Shown piece after piece: positions 61,041 through 64,000 of a DNA stretch of 64,000 nt. The stretch is taken from contig JACKGR010000002.1 in assembly GCA_020631895.1 (NCBI GenBank), forward strand, positions 62,001 through 126,000, in the 5' to 3' direction. Both the position numbers and the translations under genes were made by a program. The notes beneath the pieces were generated by a model. That model saw only the letters and a program-made list of their open reading frames with translations. It was not told the DNA's origin and did no database searches. Origin of the DNA: Candidatus Nomurabacteria bacterium. Its GTDB lineage: Bacteria; Patescibacteriota; Saccharimonadia; Saccharimonadales; UBA7683. Positions within the stretch are counted from its first letter, which is position 1. The number at the start of each line of letters is the position of its first letter.

Positions 61041-61487
61041 TTAAGATTTCTGGAGCAGTTTGAGGTCTTCAATTATCTTCTCACCATGCCCGAGCGGCGT
61101 CACTCGACCGTAGGTTTTAACAATCTCACCATGCGGATTAATGATAAATGATTTCCTTTGGATACCTACTTTACCAAACATTTTTGGTCCCCATGCCCCA
61201 AATGCTTCTATAGTTTTGCCTGATTCATCTGATAAAAGTGTGAAGTTAAGTTTATGCTTGGCTTTGAACTTTCTGTGACTATCTTCATCATCCTTGCTAA
61301 TACCGACTACGTTGGCTCCTAAGGCGATTAACTCGTCGTTGGCATCGCGTAAGCTACAAGCCTCAACAGTACATCCCGGAGTGTCGTCTTTAGGATAAAA
61401 ATAGACAACTAACCACTTACCCTTGTAATCTTCTAGAGATTTACTGTTGCCGTCTTGATCAGGGAGTTTAAAGTTGGGTGCCTTCAT
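61041..61487 (-). CDS. bcp: Peroxiredoxin (Bcp/PrxQ type)
   Basis: A 148-aa thiol peroxidase that reduces H2O2 and organic peroxides in the cytoplasm. The peroxidatic Cys is at 39 in PGCTVEACSLRD, with the resolving Cys at 44, the atypical 2-Cys PrxQ pattern. The fold ends SFIINPHGEIVKTYGRVTP. TATAAT lies 8 nt before the ATG on the minus strand. The gene is convergent with lepA, with no gap between stops. Confidence 0.93.
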   Translation of the reverse strand: MKAPNFKLPDQDGNSKSLEDYKGKWLVVYFYPKDDTPGCTVEACSLRDANDELIALGANVVGISKDDEDSHRKFKAKHKLNFTLLSDESGKTIEAFGAWGPKMFGKVGIQRKSFIINPHGEIVKTYGRVTPLGHGEKIIEDLKLLQKS

Positions 61488-61534
61488 ATCTGTATATTAT
61501 AACAATAATAAGTAAAATATGATGCGGCTTTAGT

Positions 61535-61561
61535 TTGGCGCTCTTGACATGAGAGTGCTAA
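61535..61561. promoter_or_regulatory. CIRCE operator upstream of hrcA
   Basis: TTGGCGCTC-N9-GAGTGCTAA. The left arm has two changes from the consensus TTAGCACTC. The spacer contains the -35 TTGACA, and TATAAT follows at 61569-61574, so HrcA binding would cover the promoter. Confidence 0.85.
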
Positions 61562-61583
61562 AAAGTGGTATAATCATCTTATT

Positions 61584-62288
61584 ATGACTGAACGTCAAGC
61601 TAAATTGTTATCTACAATTATTGAACAATACGCAGAAGTTGCAGCTCCGGTTGGAAGCGTTCTTCTTGCAAAACTTTTTAACGTATCAAGCGCAACTATC
61701 AGAAACGAGATGTCTGAGCTTGAGAGAATGGGCTACATATCTCAGCCTCACACTTCAGCGGGTAGGATACCAACTGATAAAGGCTACAGATTTTATGTTA
61801 ATCACATTACAGAGGCAGCGCCAAACTCAGTTCATGATGAATCAAGAAATACTCGAGCAATCGCAACTAGAGTCGAGAACTCCGGAGAGCCAGCCCAGGC
61901 AATAAAAAGCGCTGTTGATAGTCTTGTCCAACTGACTCACAATCTAGGACTTGCTACAATTGGTAATCAATTATATATCGCAGGCTATTCTAACTTATTT
62001 GGGCAACCGGAGTTTTTAGATCCACTGCACTCTAGAGAGGTAGCTAATTTGCTAGATAATCTAGAGCCGTGGCTTCGGGAGGCATCTCCTAACGAGGCAC
62101 TTAATGTTTACATTGGTAGAGAGAACCCCATAGGTAGAAGCGCCGGTGTTAGCTTAATAATAAGCAGATACAGAAGTCCATATTCCGACCACAGTTACAT
62201 CGGTATCTTAGGTCCAACAAGACAAAGCTATCGTAGTGTAATGGGTCTGGTGGAGCAAACCGGAAGAACGTTGGAGGCAGTACTGTGA
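61584..62288 (+). CDS. hrcA: Heat-inducible transcription repressor HrcA (short form)
   Basis: A 234-aa repressor that binds CIRCE and controls chaperone genes. The winged helix is VGSVLLAKLFNVSSATIRNE, then MSELERMGYISQPHTSAGRI and PTDKGYRFYVNHI. Typical HrcA is about 340 aa; here the effector part is reduced to about 150 residues but keeps GPTRQSYRSVMGLVEQT at the end. The shortened form is compatible with a streamlined genome. Its stop overlaps grpE (GTGA). Confidence 0.92.
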   Translation: MTERQAKLLSTIIEQYAEVAAPVGSVLLAKLFNVSSATIRNEMSELERMGYISQPHTSAGRIPTDKGYRFYVNHITEAAPNSVHDESRNTRAIATRVENSGEPAQAIKSAVDSLVQLTHNLGLATIGNQLYIAGYSNLFGQPEFLDPLHSREVANLLDNLEPWLREASPNEALNVYIGRENPIGRSAGVSLIISRYRSPYSDHSYIGILGPTRQSYRSVMGLVEQTGRTLEAVL

Positions 62289-62773
62289 AGAAAAATCAGA
62301 ATCCCAAGTCACAAAAAATAAGTAACAACCAACTAGATGTTCCTTCAAATGACCAAGTAGCTGAGCTCACAGCAGATCTTCAGCGTCTACAAGCAGAATT
62401 TATTAATTATAAAAGTCGGGTTGAATCCGAAAAAGCGATGTTGTCGCAATTTGCCAAAGTTAATGTGGTCAAAGAATTACTTCCAGTAATTGACGATCTT
62501 GAACGCGCTTTAGCACATTTACCAGAGGATCTAACAGATAACAAGTGGGCTCAGGGCGCGCAGAAAGTTTACACTCGACTACAGTCTCAGCTCCAAAAAA
62601 TGGGTGTGTCAGTAATCTTAGCGATTGACCAGCCATTTAACCCTGAACTTCATGAGGCTGTTTCCGCAGAGGGTGACGGAGACCATCAGGTAGTATCAGA
62701 GATATTACAAAACGGTTATATGCTTGGGGACACCGTTATTCGCCATGCAGTTGTAAAAGTCACGAATAAGTAG
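62285..62773 (+). CDS. grpE: Nucleotide exchange factor GrpE
   Basis: A 162-aa co-chaperone that releases ADP from DnaK. A long N-terminal coiled coil (VAELTADLQRLQAEFINYKS) leads to the conserved VKELLPVIDDLERALAH and beta domain ending YMLGDTVIRHAVVKV. GTG start within the hrcA stop (GTGA) implies translational coupling. It sits in the same operon as hrcA, with dnaK following under its own CIRCE. Confidence 0.95.
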   Translation: MKKNQNPKSQKISNNQLDVPSNDQVAELTADLQRLQAEFINYKSRVESEKAMLSQFAKVNVVKELLPVIDDLERALAHLPEDLTDNKWAQGAQKVYTRLQSQLQKMGVSVILAIDQPFNPELHEAVSAEGDGDHQVVSEILQNGYMLGDTVIRHAVVKVTNK

Positions 62774-62842
62774 TGTCATATATCACAGTTTATATTGTCA
62801 CACATGTTAAGATTTAAGTTACAAAAAACTTAGGAGAAATTT

Positions 62843-63016
62843 ATGGCAGGATCACCAGCACACTTATTTGAAACAGTAGATCACTTAGCAGGAGACCCAA
62901 TTGCACGGGCCTTATTTGAGAGACGTGTATACGGTAAAGTTGTCGCACAATCAGTTGATACAGAAACAGCAGAAGCAGATGGTCCTAAGCAACCAGATTA
63001 CGAGTATACTGACTAG
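62843..63016 (+). CDS. Small acidic hypothetical protein between grpE and dnaK
   Basis: A 57-aa frame starting MAGSPAHLFETVDHLAGDPI, then RALFERRVYGKVV and an acidic end (PDYEYTD). AGGAG lies 7 nt before ATG 62843. It has a helical amphipathic start and no known family. Its place between two chaperone genes suggests but does not prove a heat-shock role. Confidence 0.65.
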   Translation: MAGSPAHLFETVDHLAGDPIARALFERRVYGKVVAQSVDTETAEADGPKQPDYEYTD

Positions 63017-63041
63017 TAATTAAATTAAACACGATAACTAA

Positions 63042-63068
63042 TTAGCACTCTTGACATGAGAGTGCTAA
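63042..63068. promoter_or_regulatory. CIRCE operator upstream of dnaK
   Basis: A perfect TTAGCACTC-N9-GAGTGCTAA. TTGACA lies in the spacer, and TATGAT (63075-63080) follows. This is the strongest HrcA target in the window. Confidence 0.95.
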
Positions 63069-63156
63069 TTTTTGTATGATAGAATGGTATTAGCAAAGTC
63101 GATGTACGACTGCTAAGATTATTGATTATAGTTTAGTTTAAAAGGAGATATATAAA

Positions 63157-64000
63157 ATGGGAAAAATTATCGGAATTGATCTCGGAACAACCAACTCAGC
63201 TGTTGCAGTTATGCAAGCCGGTTCGCCTGAGATTATTACAAATGTAGAGGGAAATCGAACAACTCCTAGTGTTGTTGCTGTTAAAAAAGATAAAGGCGGC
63301 AAAGAGGAGCGCCTAGTTGGTGCAACTGCCAACCGTCAGCGTGTTACTAACCCAGAGAATACAATTTTTGGAGTAAAGCGTCTTATTGGACGTAAGTTTA
63401 GTGATAAAGAGGTTCAAAAAGATCACGACATCATGCCTTATAAGATTGTAAAAAAGGGTAGTGGCGTTGCAGTTGAGATGTCTGGTAAAGACTACACTCC
63501 TGAAGAAGTCTCAGCAATGATTCTTAGTAAAATAAAAGCAGACGCCGAGGCATTCTTAGGTGAAAAAGTTAACGAGGCTGTAATTACTGTTCCGGCTTAT
63601 TTTGATGATTCTCAGAGGCAAGCTACTAAAGATGCAGGTAAAATTGCCGGACTTGAAGTCAAACGAATTATCAACGAGCCAACCGCAGCCGCCCTTGCAT
63701 ACGGTCTTGATAAAAAGAACAAGAATGAGACAGTCGTGGTATTTGACCTTGGTGGTGGAACTTTTGACGTTTCAGTTCTAGAGCTTGGTGACGGAGTGTT
63801 TGAGGTTAAATCAACTAATGGTGATACACATCTTGGTGGTGAAGATTTTGATAACAAAATTGTTAACCACTTCTTAGATGAGATTAAAAAAGATCACAAA
63901 AAAGATCTTCGTGATAATGCCATGGCTATGCAACGACTTAAAGAGGAGGCTGAGAAAGCTAAAAAAGAGCTTTCAACCTCTCAATCAGCCGAAATTAACC
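63157..64000 (+). CDS. dnaK: Chaperone DnaK (3' truncated by window)
   Basis: The Hsp70 chaperone. The first 281 codons are visible and the frame is open to the window edge. The phosphate-1 motif is [15 protein letters not shown], the connect-1 region is [20 protein letters not shown], and the phosphate-2 motif is [21 protein letters not shown] 63157 has the ribosome-binding site AAAGGAGAT. Its own CIRCE and the upstream hrcA-grpE indicate HrcA-controlled heat-shock expression. dnaJ probably follows outside the window. Confidence 0.97.
   Translation, partial: MGKIIGIDLGTTNSAVAVMQAGSPEIITNVEGNRTTPSVVAVKKDKGGKEERLVGATANRQRVTNPENTIFGVKRLIGRKFSDKEVQKDHDIMPYKIVKKGSGVAVEMSGKDYTPEEVSAMILSKIKADAEAFLGEKVNEAVITVPAYFDDSQRQATKDAGKIAGLEVKRIINEPTAAALAYGLDKKNKNETVVVFDLGGGTFDVSVLELGDGVFEVKSTNGDTHLGGEDFDNKIVNHFLDEIKKDHKKDLRDNAMAMQRLKEEAEKAKKELSTSQSAEIN

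Overview
The window looks like a piece of a Candidatus Saccharibacteria (TM7) or closely related Patescibacteria/CPR chromosome. That placement is inference. It rests on compact genes, a short archaeal-type aspartyl-tRNA synthetase, a shortened HrcA, many secreted proteins ending in LA(D/N/A)TG sortase signals, and a striking number of genes whose ATG lies 6-7 nt after a TATAAT-like -10 box. That last feature implies leaderless mRNAs. The window starts inside an O-antigen-ligase-like gene and ends inside dnaK.

Layout. 1-4,300: envelope sugar genes (Wzy-like ligase, galU, GtrA), a LexA-type DNA-binding protein behind a 13-bp inverted repeat, tRNA-Asn and a uridine-kinase-like P-loop protein. 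5,300-15,400: an accessory surface-protein locus with four intact LPXTG-type proteins (YVTN propeller, CSLREA/beta-helix with eight 108-bp calcium-repeat units, LamG-like/choice-of-anchor U, cadherin-like). It also holds at least five gene remnants and a RAYT transposase flanked by inverted palindromes. 15,400-20,100: a two-component system whose response regulator is split by a C6 homopolymer frameshift, an HNH protein and a cohesin/FN3 membrane protein. 21,030-23,520: a cobalamin-riboswitch-like leader, an unrecognised 533-aa zinc-ribbon protein and a NadD-like enzyme. 23,500-35,850: K+/H+ antiporter, DsbA-like protein, CBS protein, AspRS, SGNH hydrolase, DUF84 NTPase, PyrB, an L,D-transpeptidase cluster and TrmB. 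35,850-53,200: MurC, small unknowns, a DivIC/FtsL-like protein, three CAT-anticodon tRNAs, a P-type ATPase, MFS, RRM and MBL proteins, a flavoprotein lacking its redox cysteines, an ATP-cone protein and a desaturase. 53,200-64,000: a housekeeping run (tilS, ftsH, murJ, SET-domain protein, lepA, bcp) and the CIRCE-controlled hrcA-grpE and dnaK.

Most unusual content. (1) Two copies of a roughly 115-nt structured RNA (40247-40360 and 52172-52284) each sit directly 5' of a CAT-anticodon tRNA, and their stems differ by compensatory changes; I cannot match this to a known RNA family. (2) A cobalamin riboswitch precedes a gene of unknown function, and its aptamer contains a 9-nt segment complementary to an upstream hairpin. 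(3) The surface-protein locus carries repeated C-terminal tail remnants, suggesting turnover by recombination between shared tails. (4) A strong promoter at 51903 drives a 14-codon leader ORF followed by hairpins and a terminator, just upstream of RNA copy B.

The genes fit a small cell-surface-dependent organism. It makes and remodels a peptidoglycan wall (MurC, MurJ, L,D-transpeptidase, DivIC-like), decorates its surface with sortase-anchored adhesins, keeps translation and chaperone functions, and has few biosynthetic enzymes (PyrB is the only clear one here).
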